Shown: positions 43,875 to 52,414, counted from the first letter of the stretch. The stretch: DNA of 64,000 nucleotides from Panacagrimonas perspica (GCF_004364935.1 NZ_SOBT01000008.1:1739534-1803533); one strand, 5' to 3'. Program-made: numbers and translations. Notes: generated from the sequence alone by a model not told the origin.

Positions 43875-45205
43875 CAGCGTGCGAAGAACTGGTTTTCCGG
43901 ACGCGGCAGGCCCAGGTGCTCGCGCAGCGTCTTGCCGGTGTACTGCTTGCGGAAGATGCCGCGGCGCTGGAGCTCGGGCACGACGAGATTCACGAAGTCG
44001 TCGAGACCGGCCGGCAGGTACGGGAACATCACGTTGAAACCGTCCGAGGCTTTCGTGACCAGCCACTCCTCCATCTGGTCGGCGATCGTGCGCGGCGTGC
44101 CGACCATCGAAAGGCCGGGATAGCCGCCGACGCGCTGCGCGAGCTGGCGCACCGTCAGGTTCTCTTCTTTGGCCGCCGCGATGACCAGGGCGCGCTGCGT
44201 CTTGCTCTGGTTGCTCTCCGGAATCTCCGGTAGCGGCGCGTCCGGATCGAATTTCGACGCGTCGGTGCCGATCATGATCGACAGCGAAGCCAGGCCCGAG
44301 TCGTAGTGCACGAGACTGTCGAGATGCAGGCGCCGGCGGCGTGCCTCTTCCACGCTGTCGCCGACGACGACGAAGCAGGCCGGCAGGATCTTCAACCGGT
44401 CCGGCGGCCGCCCGACGGCGGCCATTCGCGCCTTGATGTCCGCGTAGAACGAGCGAGCGTCCTCGATCGTGCCGGCAGCGCCGAAGATCACTTCGGCCGT
44501 CTCGGCCGCGAGCTGGCGGCCAGGTTCCGAAGCACCGGCCTGCACGATCACCGGCCAGCCCTGCACCGGCCGCGCGATGTTCAGCGGACCACGCACGGAC
44601 AGGTACTGGCCCTTGTGATTGAGCGTGTGCAACCTGGCCGGATCGAAGTACAGGCCGCTGTCGACATCGCGCACGAACGCGTCGTCCGCCCAGGAGTCCC
44701 ACAGGCCGGTGACCACGTCGAAGAATTCGCGGGCGCGCTTGTAGCGCTCCCCGTGCTCCATGTGGTCGTCCATGCCGAAGTTCAGCGCGGCATCCGGGTT
44801 GGACGTCGTGACGATGTTCCATCCGGCGCGCCCTTCGCTGATCCAGTCCAGCGACGCGAACTTGCGTGCCACGTGATACGGCTGTTCGAACGTCGTCGAG
44901 GCCGTGGCGATCAGCCCGATGCGCTCGGTGGCCGTGGCCAGCGCCGGCAGCAAGGTCAGCGGATCGAACGACGTCACCGTGTGGCTGCGCTTGAGCGCTT
45001 CGGTGGGCATGTTCAACACGGCCAGGTGATCGGCCATGAAGAACGCGTCGAAGCAGCCGCGTTCGAGCGTGCGCGTGAAATCGCGCAGATGTCCGAAATT
45101 GAAGTTGGCATCCGCGAACGCGCCGGGGTAGCGCCATGCGCCGGTGTGGATGCTGACGGGGCGCATGAAGGCGCCGAGGTGAAGCTGCGGTTTGTCCTGG
45201 CTCAT
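43874..45205 (-). CDS. FMN-dependent monooxygenase, NtaA/SnaA/DmoA family
   Basis: A 443-residue class C flavin monooxygenase of the bacterial luciferase superfamily. Family features: ending of the first strand in [49 protein letters not shown], and a C-terminal [13 protein letters not shown]. Members use reduced FMN from a separate reductase to attack nitrilotriacetate, dimethyl sulfide, alkanesulfonates or similar. No reductase gene is beside it. The substrate is unknown. Its coupling to a pseudouridine synthase is probably fortuitous. Confidence 0.9.
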   Translation of the reverse strand: MSQDKPQLHLGAFMRPVSIHTGAWRYPGAFADANFNFGHLRDFTRTLERGCFDAFFMADHLAVLNMPTEALKRSHTVTSFDPLTLLPALATATERIGLIATASTTFEQPYHVARKFASLDWISEGRAGWNIVTTSNPDAALNFGMDDHMEHGERYKRAREFFDVVTGLWDSWADDAFVRDVDSGLYFDPARLHTLNHKGQYLSVRGPLNIARPVQGWPVIVQAGASEPGRQLAAETAEVIFGAAGTIEDARSFYADIKARMAAVGRPPDRLKILPACFVVVGDSVEEARRRRLHLDSLVHYDSGLASLSIMIGTDASKFDPDAPLPEIPESNQSKTQRALVIAAAKEENLTVRQLAQRVGGYPGLSMVGTPRTIADQMEEWLVTKASDGFNVMFPYLPAGLDDFVNLVVPELQRRGIFRKQYTGKTLREHLGLPRPENQFFAR

Positions 45206-45237
45206 CGCGTGAATTTACCGCGAAGGCCGCGCCCACC

Positions 45238-45307
45238 CGTAGCCCGGACGAAGTCCGGGGCCCGTTCGATCTATTTACAGACGATCCCGGACTTCGTCCG
45301 GGCTACG
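45238..45307. repeat. Palindromic repeat, family A (copy 10)
   Basis: Both halves are of the CCCGGACGAAGTCCGGG subtype. It lies upstream of the leftward flavin monooxygenase gene and before the tRNA region. Confidence 0.95.
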
Positions 45308-45348
45308 GCGGCGCCATATTTTTCGGCGCGCCCGGGACCAGCCGCCCT

Positions 45349-45354
45349 TACAAT
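45349..45354 (+). promoter_or_regulatory. -10 box of the first tRNA copy
   Basis: TACAAT, 10 nt before the first tRNA copy. The same TTACAATG(C) string precedes the second copy (TACAAT at 45514-45519), which suggests that the tRNA and its promoter were duplicated together. Confidence 0.5.
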
Positions 45355-45364
45355 GCCGCCCGAT

Positions 45365-45477
45365 GCGCCCTTAGCTCAGCTGGATAGAGCATTAGGCTTC
45401 GAACCTAAGGGTCGGGAGTTGCTCGCTACGCTCACGCCAACGCGCTTTCGCGCTTTTGGTCGAATCTCTCAGGGCGC
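45365..45477 (+). pseudogene. Disrupted tRNA-Arg(UCG) copy with 40-nt insertion in the T-loop
   Basis: Positions 45365-45420 are identical to the intact tRNA below, up to the TT of the T-loop. A 40-nt insertion (45421-45460) follows, and the sequence then resumes with CGAATCTCTCAGGGCGC. The terminal ACCA is replaced by TGGC. The insertion contains the stem CCAA-CGCG-CTTT-CGCG-CTT-TTGG. Because the T-loop is interrupted and CCA is missing, I call it a pseudogene. Confidence 0.85.
45421..45460 (+). repeat. Hairpin insertion, family F (copy 1)
   Basis: 40 nt containing GCTCGCTACGCTCACGCCAA and ending CTTTTGGT, inserted in a tRNA T-loop. It is closely similar to 45650-45692. Confidence 0.85.
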
Positions 45478-45528
45478 TGGCGAAGTGTTACGCATCGGTG
45501 AGACGGTCACCTTTACAATGCAGGTCAT

Positions 45529-45605
45529 GCGCCCTTAGCTCAGCTGGATAGAGCATTAGGCTTCGAACCTAAGGGTCGGGAGTTCGAATCTCTCAGGGCG
45601 CACCA
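45529..45605 (+). tRNA. tRNA-Arg (anticodon TCG)
   Basis: Complete 77-nt cloverleaf: acceptor GCGCCCT/AGGGCGC, D-stem GCTC/GAGC, anticodon stem TTAGG/CCTAA with loop CTTCGAA (anticodon TCG, decoding CGA), T-stem GGGAG/CTCTC with loop TTCGAAT, and an encoded CCA end. A TACAAT -10 box lies 9 nt upstream. It is the only intact tRNA in the window. Confidence 0.97.
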
Positions 45606-45641
45606 ATTTTTCCATGCCGTACGCCGGAGATTCTCACTCCC

Positions 45642-45713
45642 GGGGAGTTGTTCGCTTCGCTCACGCCAACGCGCGCGTTGCGCGCTTTTGGTCGAATCTC
45701 TCAGGGCGCACCA
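45642..45713 (+). pseudogene. tRNA-Arg 3' fragment with 43-nt insertion in the T-loop
   Basis: Begins in GGGGAGTT (5' T-stem strand), has a 43-nt insertion (45650-45692) at the same T-loop position as the first copy, and continues CGAATCTCTCAGGGCGCACCA, identical to the intact tRNA end. The 5' part of the tRNA is absent. Confidence 0.8.
45650..45692 (+). repeat. Hairpin insertion, family F (copy 2)
   Basis: Shares CGCTCACGCCAACGCGC and CGCGCTTTTGGT with copy 1. The apical part differs (GCGCGC-GTT-GCGCGC) but still pairs, so the hairpin is preserved. Confidence 0.8.
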
Positions 45714-45731
45714 CTTTTTTTGTAGTACATC

Positions 45732-45765
45732 AACGCGCTTGGGTCGAACCTCGCGGGGCTCACCA
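45732..45765 (+). other. Degenerate tRNA 3'-end-like fragment
   Basis: AACGCGCTTGGGTCGAACC followed by TCGCGGGGCTCACCA. It looks like a decayed copy of the insertion end plus a tRNA 3' end, just upstream of the VIT-family gene. Confidence 0.4.
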
Positions 45766-45821
45766 TCTTCAGGCCGGGCCGAACGGGGGATTCCCGCCCC
45801 TCGCCTATCAGGACCTTGCCC

Positions 45822-46517
45822 ATGCCTTCCTTGCACCACGAGAACCATCGGGCCAGCAGCGTGGGCTGGTTGCGAGCCGCGGTGCTGGGTGCGAACGACG
45901 GGATCATTTCGGTGGCCAGCCTCGTCATCGGCGTCGCTGCGGCGGAAACCGCGAGCCAGGGCGTTCTGGTGACGAGCGTGGCCGGGTTGGTGGCCGGCGC
46001 AATGTCGATGGCCGCGGGCGAATACGTGTCCGTCCGCACGCAGGCGGATGCCGAGACCGCCGACCTGAACCGCGAGACGCGCGAGCTGGCGGACGAGCCG
46101 GAGCGCGAGCTGGCCGAACTGGAGACGATCTACCGCAGCCGTGGACTGGATCCGGATCTGGCGCGCCGCGTCGCCGAGCAGCTGACCGCGAAGGACCCGC
46201 TCGGAACGCACGCCCGCGACGAACTGGGAATCACCGAAGCGCTGCGCGCGCGACCCCTCCAGGCTGCGCTGGCGTCGGCCGCCGCGTTCTCCACCGGTGC
46301 GCTGGTCCCTTTGGCCACGGCCTGCATCGCGCCGTTCGAACATGTCGCCACGCTGTGCGCCGGCGCCGCCCTGCTCGCGCTGGTGACGCTGGGCGCCATC
46401 GCGGCGCGCGCCGGTGGAGCGCCAGTGCTTCGCGGCGCGCTCCGCGTCGGATTCTGGGGCGCGCTCGCGATGGGATTCACGGCCCTGATCGGAGACGCCG
46501 TCGGCGCGCTGCTCTAG
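45822..46517 (+). CDS. VIT family (CCC1-like) Fe2+/Mn2+ transporter
   Basis: A 231-residue membrane protein. The N-terminal helix region GWLRAAVLGANDGIISVASLVIGVAAA and the metal-binding GAMSMAAGEYVSVRTQADAE match the VIT1/CCC1 family, which exports or stores Fe2+ or Mn2+. A cytoplasmic helical domain (about residues 82-140) and three C-terminal hydrophobic segments follow. I start at the ATG at 45822, with AGGA about 9 nt before; a TTG at 45816 is possible. The stop codon lies at the foot of a large hairpin. Confidence 0.92.
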   Translation: MPSLHHENHRASSVGWLRAAVLGANDGIISVASLVIGVAAAETASQGVLVTSVAGLVAGAMSMAAGEYVSVRTQADAETADLNRETRELADEPERELAELETIYRSRGLDPDLARRVAEQLTAKDPLGTHARDELGITEALRARPLQAALASAAAFSTGALVPLATACIAPFEHVATLCAGAALLALVTLGAIAARAGGAPVLRGALRVGFWGALAMGFTALIGDAVGALL

Positions 46518-46565
46518 GAGCCTGGGCGGTAGGAACCGTGCGCGTTCCTACCGCCCGGGCTCCTA
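46515..46565. terminator. Large hairpin, possible terminator of the VIT gene
   Basis: 22-nt arms TAGGAGCCTGGGCGGTAGG-AAC and GTTCCTACCGCCCGGGCTCCTA with one mismatch and a 7-nt loop. It starts at the VIT stop codon (TAG) and has no T-tract. It may be a terminator or another palindromic element. Confidence 0.5.
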
Positions 46566-46668
46566 GCAGCAGGCGACAAGTCGTCGAACCGCCACGCGGT
46601 TACCCTTGCGGTTCCGATCCTTCCGCCGGATCGCCACACATATCCGGCCTCAGACTTCGATTCTCGAC

Positions 46669-47475
46669 ATGTCCTCTGTTTCTGCCAGCGCCCCACCCGC
46701 CGCCCGTCTCGCCGCCACCATCCTGCTGCTGCGCGACGGCGAACAGGGCATGGAAGTGTTCATGGTCGTGCGCCATCAGCAGATCGACTTCGCGTCGGGT
46801 GCGCTGGTGTTCCCGGGCGGCAAGCTGGCGCCCGGCGATTCCGAGGCTCGCACGCACGCGCGCTGCACCGGCGTCGAGGGCCTGAACAAGGACGAGATCG
46901 CGCCGCGCGTCGGCGCGATCCGCGAAGCCTTCGAGGAATCCGGGATCCTGCTCGCCAGGCCGGCCAAGGGCGGGGCTATCGGCGCCGAGCGGCTCGCGGC
47001 ACTCGGGACGCGCTACCGGCGCGGACTGGATCGTGGCGAGATCGCCATCGCCGACATGCTGGAGACCGAGGACCTGGTGCTGGATTGCGGCGGGCTCGTG
47101 CCGTTCGCGCACTGGGTGACGCCGACGTTCATGCCCAAGCGCTTCGACACCTACTTCTTTCTCGCCGTCGCGCCCCCCGACCAGGTCGGCGTGCACGATG
47201 GTCACGAAACGGTCGACTCCGCGTGGCTGACGCCGCCGACGATCGTGCTGGATGAACTGGCCGGCCGCCGCACGCTGGTGCCGGCGACGATGCTCAACGT
47301 CAAGAAGCTCGGATTCAGCGTGTCGGTGAAGGACGCGCTGGCGGCGGCCAAGGCCAAGCCGGTCGTCACCGTCCAGCCGGTGCTGGAGAAGGGACCCGAC
47401 GGCAAGGGGCTGCTGAGGATTCCGCAGGAAGCCGGTTACGGCGTGTCGGAATTCACGATGGATATTCCGTCGTAA
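46669..47475 (+). CDS. NUDIX hydrolase (NUDT19/CoA-diphosphatase-like)
   Basis: A 268-residue protein. The N-terminal strand ATILLLRDGEQGMEVFMVVRH is followed by a NUDIX box split by an insertion: FPGGKLAPGD, then about 30 residues, then RVGAIREAFEESGILL. Split boxes like this are found in the NUDT19 group, whose members hydrolyse acyl-CoA or similar diphosphates. The start is the ATG at 46669; an earlier ATG adds an unlikely N-terminus. Confidence 0.85.
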   Translation: MSSVSASAPPAARLAATILLLRDGEQGMEVFMVVRHQQIDFASGALVFPGGKLAPGDSEARTHARCTGVEGLNKDEIAPRVGAIREAFEESGILLARPAKGGAIGAERLAALGTRYRRGLDRGEIAIADMLETEDLVLDCGGLVPFAHWVTPTFMPKRFDTYFFLAVAPPDQVGVHDGHETVDSAWLTPPTIVLDELAGRRTLVPATMLNVKKLGFSVSVKDALAAAKAKPVVTVQPVLEKGPDGKGLLRIPQEAGYGVSEFTMDIPS

Positions 47476-47527
47476 GCGACGGGTGATCGCGGTGCGGACG
47501 ACGTCCGGGCCGCGAAGGATCAGCGTG

Positions 47528-47596
47528 CGTAGCCCGGACGAAGTCCGGGATCTGTCTCATTGATCGAACGGGAATCCCGGACTTCGTCCGGGCTAC
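47528..47596. repeat. Palindromic repeat, family A (copy 11)
   Basis: CCCGGACGAAGTCCGGG and its inverse, between the convergent NUDIX gene and the small hypothetical gene. Confidence 0.95.
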
Positions 47597-47614
47597 ATCA
47601 GGATCAGACGGCCT

Positions 47615-47839
47615 TCAGTGCACCGTCGCCGACGTCGGCATCACGACCGGAGGACGCGCCGCCGCCTGACGGGCCAGCAAGGCGCCATAGCCCATGGCCG
47701 CCTTCTCCCAGCGCTCGCAGGAGTCGAGCACCCAGGCCGGCAGCACGCCGGCATCGACAGCGCGCTCGATGCGCATGCGCTCCTGCAGAACCTGCTCCGC
47801 CACATCCTTGAGGGTCACGTCGCCTTTGGGTTCGCTCAC
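47615..47839 (-). CDS. Small hypothetical protein
   Basis: A 74-residue protein from a GTG at 47837-47839 with AGGAG 9 nt upstream. The sequence is mixed charged and helical (VTLKDVAEQVLQERMRIERAV), with one Cys in WVLDSCERWEKAA. I do not recognise the family. Codon use and the good ribosome binding site support a real gene. It lies between a family A repeat and another hypothetical gene in the same direction. Confidence 0.55.
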   Translation of the reverse strand: MSEPKGDVTLKDVAEQVLQERMRIERAVDAGVLPAWVLDSCERWEKAAMGYGALLARQAAARPPVVMPTSATVH

Positions 47840-47958
47840 GTCGGGTGTCTCCTGCCTGGTGCAAACCATCATGAATCGGCCGGCAGGTTTTTCCCGTCCA
47901 CCGGAGGACGGCCGGTGTCCGGCGAGCTACAGGCGGTCGCGCCCGATGCGAGGACGCC

Positions 47959-48450
47959 TCAGGCGCCGCCGGTCCAGCAACCGCGCTCCGTGCCTTGCGA
48001 GGTCACCGCACCCATCTCGCGCTCGAGATCGGCGGACTCCCAGGCGGAGTGCGGCTTGCGCATGCTCTCGCGCAGGCGATCGCGCGCCAGGCGCAGCGAC
48101 TTGCAGGCGTCCGACTCGGTGACGTGGGTGACCGGCGCGGCGAAGCTGTCGCGCGCGATCGGCTTGGCCTTCTCGAGCGGCGCTTCCTTCATCTCCTTGC
48201 GCTCGCCCATGAACCTCTCGCCCGGACGCAGGCCGCCGCCCGAACCGTCCGCGGCCATCTCGCCGGATTCGGTCATCACGGCGCCTTCGGCGCCCTCGCC
48301 GATCGGGTGCTGGTGCACGTAGAAGATCGCCCCCAGAACGCACAGGCCCAGCGCCACGATCAGGCCCAGGGCGGCTCCGTCGCCGCGCGCCTCATCACCG
48401 CGATCCAGTCGTTCGCGCTTCGGGGCCCGCAGGGGATCAGCTTCGTTCAT
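47959..48450 (-). CDS. Hypothetical membrane-anchored protein
   Basis: A 163-residue protein with a hydrophilic charged N-terminus of about 25 residues, one hydrophobic segment (ALGLIVALGLCVLGAIFYV, about residues 27-45) and a polar C-terminal part, probably periplasmic, with two Cys. I do not recognise a family. It has no clear partner; the next leftward gene is the small hypothetical one after 119 bp. Confidence 0.6.
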   Translation of the reverse strand: MNEADPLRAPKRERLDRGDEARGDGAALGLIVALGLCVLGAIFYVHQHPIGEGAEGAVMTESGEMAADGSGGGLRPGERFMGERKEMKEAPLEKAKPIARDSFAAPVTHVTESDACKSLRLARDRLRESMRKPHSAWESADLEREMGAVTSQGTERGCWTGGA

Positions 48451-48590
48451 CGTCGGATCTCACGTTCGATACGCAAAGTTAACACCGGACCCCTGTCGAA
48501 AGTGAGAGGGCCCGGGCTTTGGGTCAAAATGTCGGGCTTCGGCGAGGCTTCGGCCGGTCGAAACCCCTACATACAGTCAGGAGACATCCC

Positions 48591-49046
48591 GTGGCAGGTC
48601 TTTATTTCGAGGAATTCACCGTCGGCCAGAAATTCGTCCACTCGGTGCGGCGCACGGTCACGGAGGCGGACAACGTCTTCTTCTCGGCGCTCACCCACAA
48701 CCCGGCCGCGCTGCACATCGACGAGCAGTACTGCAAGGAAAACTCGGAGTTCGGCCAGCGCATCGTCAACAGCTGCTTCACGCTGGGCCTGATGGTGGGC
48801 GTCACGGTGCAGGACACCACACTGGGCACGACGGTGGGCAACCTGGGCTGGGACGAGGTGCGCTTCCCCAAGCCGGTGTTCCATGGCGACACGCTGCGCA
48901 CCGAGTCCGAAGTGCTGGAGATCCGCGAATCGAAGAGCCGGCCGCAGAACGGCATCGTGATCTTCATCCATCGCTGCTACAACCAGCGCAACGAGCTGGT
49001 CGGACACTGCAAGCGCTCGGCGCTGATGCTGCGCAAGCCCAAGTAA
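48591..49046 (+). CDS. MaoC-like hydratase/dehydratase
   Basis: A 151-residue hotdog-fold protein. The R-specific hydratase signature is recognisable: [28 protein letters not shown], then [14 protein letters not shown] in place of the usual N-P-x-H-x-D, and [15 protein letters not shown]. It probably hydrates an enoyl-CoA. The start is a GTG with CAGGAGAC upstream. It is a stand-alone gene ending 11 nt before a family A repeat. Confidence 0.88.
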   Translation: MAGLYFEEFTVGQKFVHSVRRTVTEADNVFFSALTHNPAALHIDEQYCKENSEFGQRIVNSCFTLGLMVGVTVQDTTLGTTVGNLGWDEVRFPKPVFHGDTLRTESEVLEIRESKSRPQNGIVIFIHRCYNQRNELVGHCKRSALMLRKPK

Positions 49047-49057
49047 GACACTCATCC

Positions 49058-49126
49058 CGTAGCCCGGACGAAGTCCGGGGTTGCGCTACGTATTCGAGGG
49101 GAACCCCGGACTTCGTCCGGGCTACG
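49058..49126. repeat. Palindromic repeat, family A (copy 12)
   Basis: GACGAAGTC-type halves between the convergent MaoC-like and nlpD genes. Confidence 0.95.
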
Positions 49127-49133
49127 GGTGCGG

Positions 49134-50183
49134 CTAATTCGCGGCGGTCTTCGCCGGCAGGTAGGGCACCGGATCCACCGGCTGCCCACGCTCGCGGATC
49201 TCGAAGTGCAGCACCGGCTTATTCTCCGGCCCCAGGCCCAGCTCCGCGATCGCCTGCCCGCCCTGCACCATCTGCCCCTCGTTGACCAGGCGCGTGCGGT
49301 TGTAGCCGTAGGCCGACAGCCGCAGATCGTCGTGCTTGATGATGATCAGCTCGCCGTAGCCCTTGAGCGCCGATCCGCTGTAGACGACCTTGCCCGGCGC
49401 CGCTGCGTACACCGGCTGGCCGATGTCGCCGGCGAAATCCAGGCCCTTGGAGCCGGCTGCGAGGTTGTATCCGCGCACGACGACGCCGTTGGTGGGCCAC
49501 TGCCAGCGATAAGGTCCGCCTGATTCGCTGGTCAGCGGAGGCGGCGGCAAGGCGGGTGCCGTCGCGACGACAGGAGGCGCCGCAACCGGTGACGCACTGC
49601 CGGCGGCGGCCGGCATCGAACCCGAGGGCGGCGCGGGCATCATCGTCACCTGGCCCTGGGCGATCGGCGGACTCGCCATCGACGACTGTCCGAGCGCCGG
49701 TGGCGGCACGCCGAAGGTCTCCGTCGGCAGCGCCATGGGCTTGGGCCGCGGTCCGGGTGCGCGTCCCGGTGGGAGTGGCGGCGGCGCGACGCCGATCACT
49801 TCGGTCGGCAGCGTGACCGGTCGCAGGGCCGGCGCGGGCGTGGTGTCGTCGGGGTGCGAGACGATGTCGCCCTCGATCAGCGAAGGCCGCGGCGGCTGCG
49901 ACAGCCGAAGGACCTGACCGGGGCGGATCAGGTAGTTCGAGCCGATGCCGTTCCAGCTTGCCAGCTCGCGAAAATCCAGGCTGTTGCGAAACGCGATCGA
50001 GTACATCGTGTCGCCCTGCCGCACCATGTATTCCTGCGCGCCGACCGGCCGCTCCGGAAGCACCGGTGCGACCGACTGGTTGGCCAGTTCGTGCTCCGAG
50101 GGCGGATTCCAGGACAACAGGCCGGCGCAACCGGCCAGCAACAGCGCAGGCGCGAGGACGACGAGTGTGGGCTTGAGCGTCAT
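49134..50183 (-). CDS. nlpD: NlpD-type lipoprotein with LysM and LytM/M23 domains
   Basis: A 349-residue lipoprotein. The lipobox LLLAGC places the lipidated Cys at residue 19. A LysM domain follows (about residues 52-95, YMVRQGDTMYSIAFRN), then a long Pro/Ala-rich linker and a C-terminal M23-like domain (about 255-345). The M23 zinc ligands are lost (SKGLDFAGD in place of HxGxD, and VLHFEI in place of HxH), as in NlpD and EnvC, which activate amidases instead of cutting. The position after surE-pcm-dedA supports nlpD. The start overlaps the dedA stop by 4 nt. Confidence 0.9.
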   Translation of the reverse strand: MTLKPTLVVLAPALLLAGCAGLLSWNPPSEHELANQSVAPVLPERPVGAQEYMVRQGDTMYSIAFRNSLDFRELASWNGIGSNYLIRPGQVLRLSQPPRPSLIEGDIVSHPDDTTPAPALRPVTLPTEVIGVAPPPLPPGRAPGPRPKPMALPTETFGVPPPALGQSSMASPPIAQGQVTMMPAPPSGSMPAAAGSASPVAAPPVVATAPALPPPPLTSESGGPYRWQWPTNGVVVRGYNLAAGSKGLDFAGDIGQPVYAAAPGKVVYSGSALKGYGELIIIKHDDLRLSAYGYNRTRLVNEGQMVQGGQAIAELGLGPENKPVLHFEIRERGQPVDPVPYLPAKTAAN

Positions 50184-50803
50184 GGAGCGAGGTCCTGCGC
50201 GGCCTTGCCCCGGCCGCGATGTTTGAGAATGAACCAGACGACGAAAATCGCCAGCAGCACGAGCGCACCGATCCCCACCTCGTGCGTGTACTCCGCCACC
50301 GCCGCGAGGACCGGCTGCCCGAAGAAGTAGCCCAGCGCGACCAGCACGCCACACCACAGCGTTGCGCCGAGCGAGGTCAGCAGCATGAACGGCGCCAGGC
50401 TCATGCCGAACATGCCGGGCGGAATCGAGATGAGATGGCGGATGCCGGGAATGAAACGCCCGACGAAGGTCGCGACATTGGCGTTGCGCAGGAACAGCCG
50501 CTCCGCGTCGTGATAGGTCTTCGCGCTGATCAGGAAGTACTTGCCGTAGTTCAGCAGGAACGCCTTGCCGACGTACTTGCCGAGCGCGTAGTTGGCCGAG
50601 GCCCCGATCAGCGACCCGAACCCGCCGGCGAGCGCGGCCAGAAAGGGGTTCAGCTCGCCCTGCGCGGCGCGATAGCCGGCCGGAATCATCACCAGCTCCG
50701 ACGGCACCGGGAACAGACTGGACTCCAGCGCCATCAGGAAGACGATCTCGGTGTAGCCCAGGTGCGCGACCGCGTCCTTGATCCAGAGCGTGAAAGCATC
50801 CAT
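50180..50803 (-). CDS. DedA family membrane protein
   Basis: A 207-residue integral membrane protein of the DedA/VTT group: FLMALESSLFPVPSELVMIPAGY, then FGSLIGASANYALGKYVGK, then FVGRFIPGIRHLISIPPGMFGM. Members act as lipid scramblases/undecaprenyl-phosphate flippases. The position between pcm and nlpD is typical for the gamma-proteobacterial order. The start is uncertain: ATG at 50803 (chosen) or 50830. Confidence 0.88.
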   Translation of the reverse strand: MDAFTLWIKDAVAHLGYTEIVFLMALESSLFPVPSELVMIPAGYRAAQGELNPFLAALAGGFGSLIGASANYALGKYVGKAFLLNYGKYFLISAKTYHDAERLFLRNANVATFVGRFIPGIRHLISIPPGMFGMSLAPFMLLTSLGATLWCGVLVALGYFFGQPVLAAVAEYTHEVGIGALVLLAIFVVWFILKHRGRGKAAQDLAP

Positions 50804-50877
50804 GTCAGCGACCGGCACCCCAGCCTGCATTGCGCGTCAGCGCGTGTCCCCTCGAAGCAGGCGGCGCGGCGTGCACG

Positions 50878-51600
50878 CTAGATCTTGCCCGTCAGCAGCG
50901 GCACGAAACTGACGGCGCCCAGATCGCGCTCCGTCGTCCCTCGCGCCGTGCGCTCCACGAGGCGCAGCGATTGCGCACCGGGCGGGCCCACGGGTATCAC
51001 CAGCCGGCCGCCCGGTGCCAGCTGATCGATCAGGGTGGCCGGAATCTCCGCGCCACCCGCCGTGACGATAATGCCGTCGAACGGAGCGTACGTCGGCCAG
51101 CCGAGCGTGCCGTCGGCGTAGCCGAAGTGCACGTTGCGGAACCCCAGCTTCGCCAGCCGCGTGCGGGCGGCCTCGGTCAGCGGGCGGATGCGCTCGACGG
51201 TGAAGATCGTCTCCACCAGCGCCGACAGCACCGCGGTCTGGTAACCACTGCCGGTGCCCACTTCGAGAATGCGCTTCGGCGACCCGCCACCGAGGACGGC
51301 CTCGGTCATCAGGGCGACGATGTAGGGCTGCGAGATGGTCTGCGCGTGACCGATCGGCAGCGCCCGGTTCTTGTACGCCTCGCTCTGCAACGCCTGCTCG
51401 ACGAACTGGTGACGCTCGATGCGGGTCATCACCTCGAGCACGCGCTCGTCGCGGATGCCCTGGTTGCGCAGCTCGTCGATCAGGGCCTTGCGCACCTTGG
51501 ACGAGGTCATGCCCAGTCCGCGGCTGTGATGGTGTTGCGTCGCTCCGCTCACTGGCTCTCCCCGGACGAAGAAAGCACGCGAGTCGATGCCGTGGGCCAT
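50878..51600 (-). CDS. pcm: Protein-L-isoaspartate O-methyltransferase
   Basis: A 240-residue SAM-dependent enzyme that repairs L-isoaspartyl residues in aged proteins. Motif I is ILEVGTGSGYQTAVLS, and YKNRALPIGHAQTISQP and FDGIIVTAGGAEIP are family blocks. The ATG at 51600 has GGGAG 8 nt upstream. Starting at the internal ATG at 51510 would give 210 residues, closer to E. coli Pcm. It lies between surE and dedA as in many gamma-proteobacteria. Confidence 0.93.
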   Translation of the reverse strand: MAHGIDSRAFFVRGEPVSGATQHHHSRGLGMTSSKVRKALIDELRNQGIRDERVLEVMTRIERHQFVEQALQSEAYKNRALPIGHAQTISQPYIVALMTEAVLGGGSPKRILEVGTGSGYQTAVLSALVETIFTVERIRPLTEAARTRLAKLGFRNVHFGYADGTLGWPTYAPFDGIIVTAGGAEIPATLIDQLAPGGRLVIPVGPPGAQSLRLVERTARGTTERDLGAVSFVPLLTGKI

Positions 51601-51664
51601 TCGCCCATCTCCCGCACCCCGCCGCGGCAGTTGTCACTGCCGCTGCCACCGTGTCGATGTCCGG

Positions 51665-52414
51665 TCATACGAGGTTGCGTGCCCAGACGGAGAGCCGCTC
51701 CATGGCGGCATAACGGGTCAGGTCCACCAGCAGCGGCGTGATCGATACGCGGTTCTGGCTGACGGCATGGAAATCGGTTCCGTCGCCCGCGTCGCCCCCG
51801 CTGCCGGCGGCGCCGATCCACCAGATCGGACGCCCGCGCGGATCCTGGGACGGAATCACCGGCTCGGCGCGGTGCCGGTTGCCCAGCCGCGTGACCTCGA
51901 AGCCGCGAAGCTGGTCGTAAGGGACGTCGGGCACGTTGACGTTGAGGATGACGTTCTCCGCCAGCGGATCCAGCCGCAGCCGTTCGATCACCTGCTGCGC
52001 CACGCGTGCCGCCGTCTGGTAGTGCTGCGGGTCCGGCGAGCAGCAGGACACTGCCACCGCCGAATAGCCCAGGAACCGGCCTTCCATCGCCGCGGCGACG
52101 GTGCCCGAATACAAGGTGTCGTCGCCCAGGTTCGATCCGCAGTTGATGCCGGAGACGACCATGTCGAAGGGCTGGTCGAGCATCCCGGTCAACGCCAGGT
52201 GCACGCAGTCGGTCGGCGTGCCGTCGACGCAGCGCGTACCGTCCGCGTGGGTCTGCACGCGCACCGGCATCGAGAGCGTCAGCGAATTGCTGGCGCCACT
52301 GCGGTTGCGGTCCGGGGCCACGACCGTGACCTCGTGATGCAGGCTCAACTGGTTGCGCAGGCTGACCAGCCCGGGGGCGGTGCAGCCGTCGTCGTTGGAA
52401 AGCAGGATGCGCAT
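51665..52414 (-). CDS. surE: 5'/3'-nucleotidase SurE
   Basis: A 249-residue divalent-cation-dependent nucleotidase. The N-terminal metal motif is ILLSNDDGCTAPGL, followed by VVAPDRNRSGASNSLT and VSGINCGSNLGDDTLYSGTV. The gene heads the surE-pcm-dedA-nlpD run, which in Gammaproteobacteria often precedes rpoS. No rpoS is present here after nlpD; the MaoC-like gene follows instead. Confidence 0.95.
   Translation of the reverse strand: MRILLSNDDGCTAPGLVSLRNQLSLHHEVTVVAPDRNRSGASNSLTLSMPVRVQTHADGTRCVDGTPTDCVHLALTGMLDQPFDMVVSGINCGSNLGDDTLYSGTVAAAMEGRFLGYSAVAVSCCSPDPQHYQTAARVAQQVIERLRLDPLAENVILNVNVPDVPYDQLRGFEVTRLGNRHRAEPVIPSQDPRGRPIWWIGAAGSGGDAGDGTDFHAVSQNRVSITPLLVDLTRYAAMERLSVWARNLV

Noticed and set aside
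45421-45460. tRNA intron
   Set aside because: At 40 nt it is far too small for a group I intron, and it is in the T-loop, not the anticodon loop; no bulge-helix-bulge context is evident.
46669-47475. NUDIX box considered broken
   Set aside because: The GG...REAFEESG halves are separated by an insertion, but this is known in the NUDT19-like group, so the gene is probably intact.
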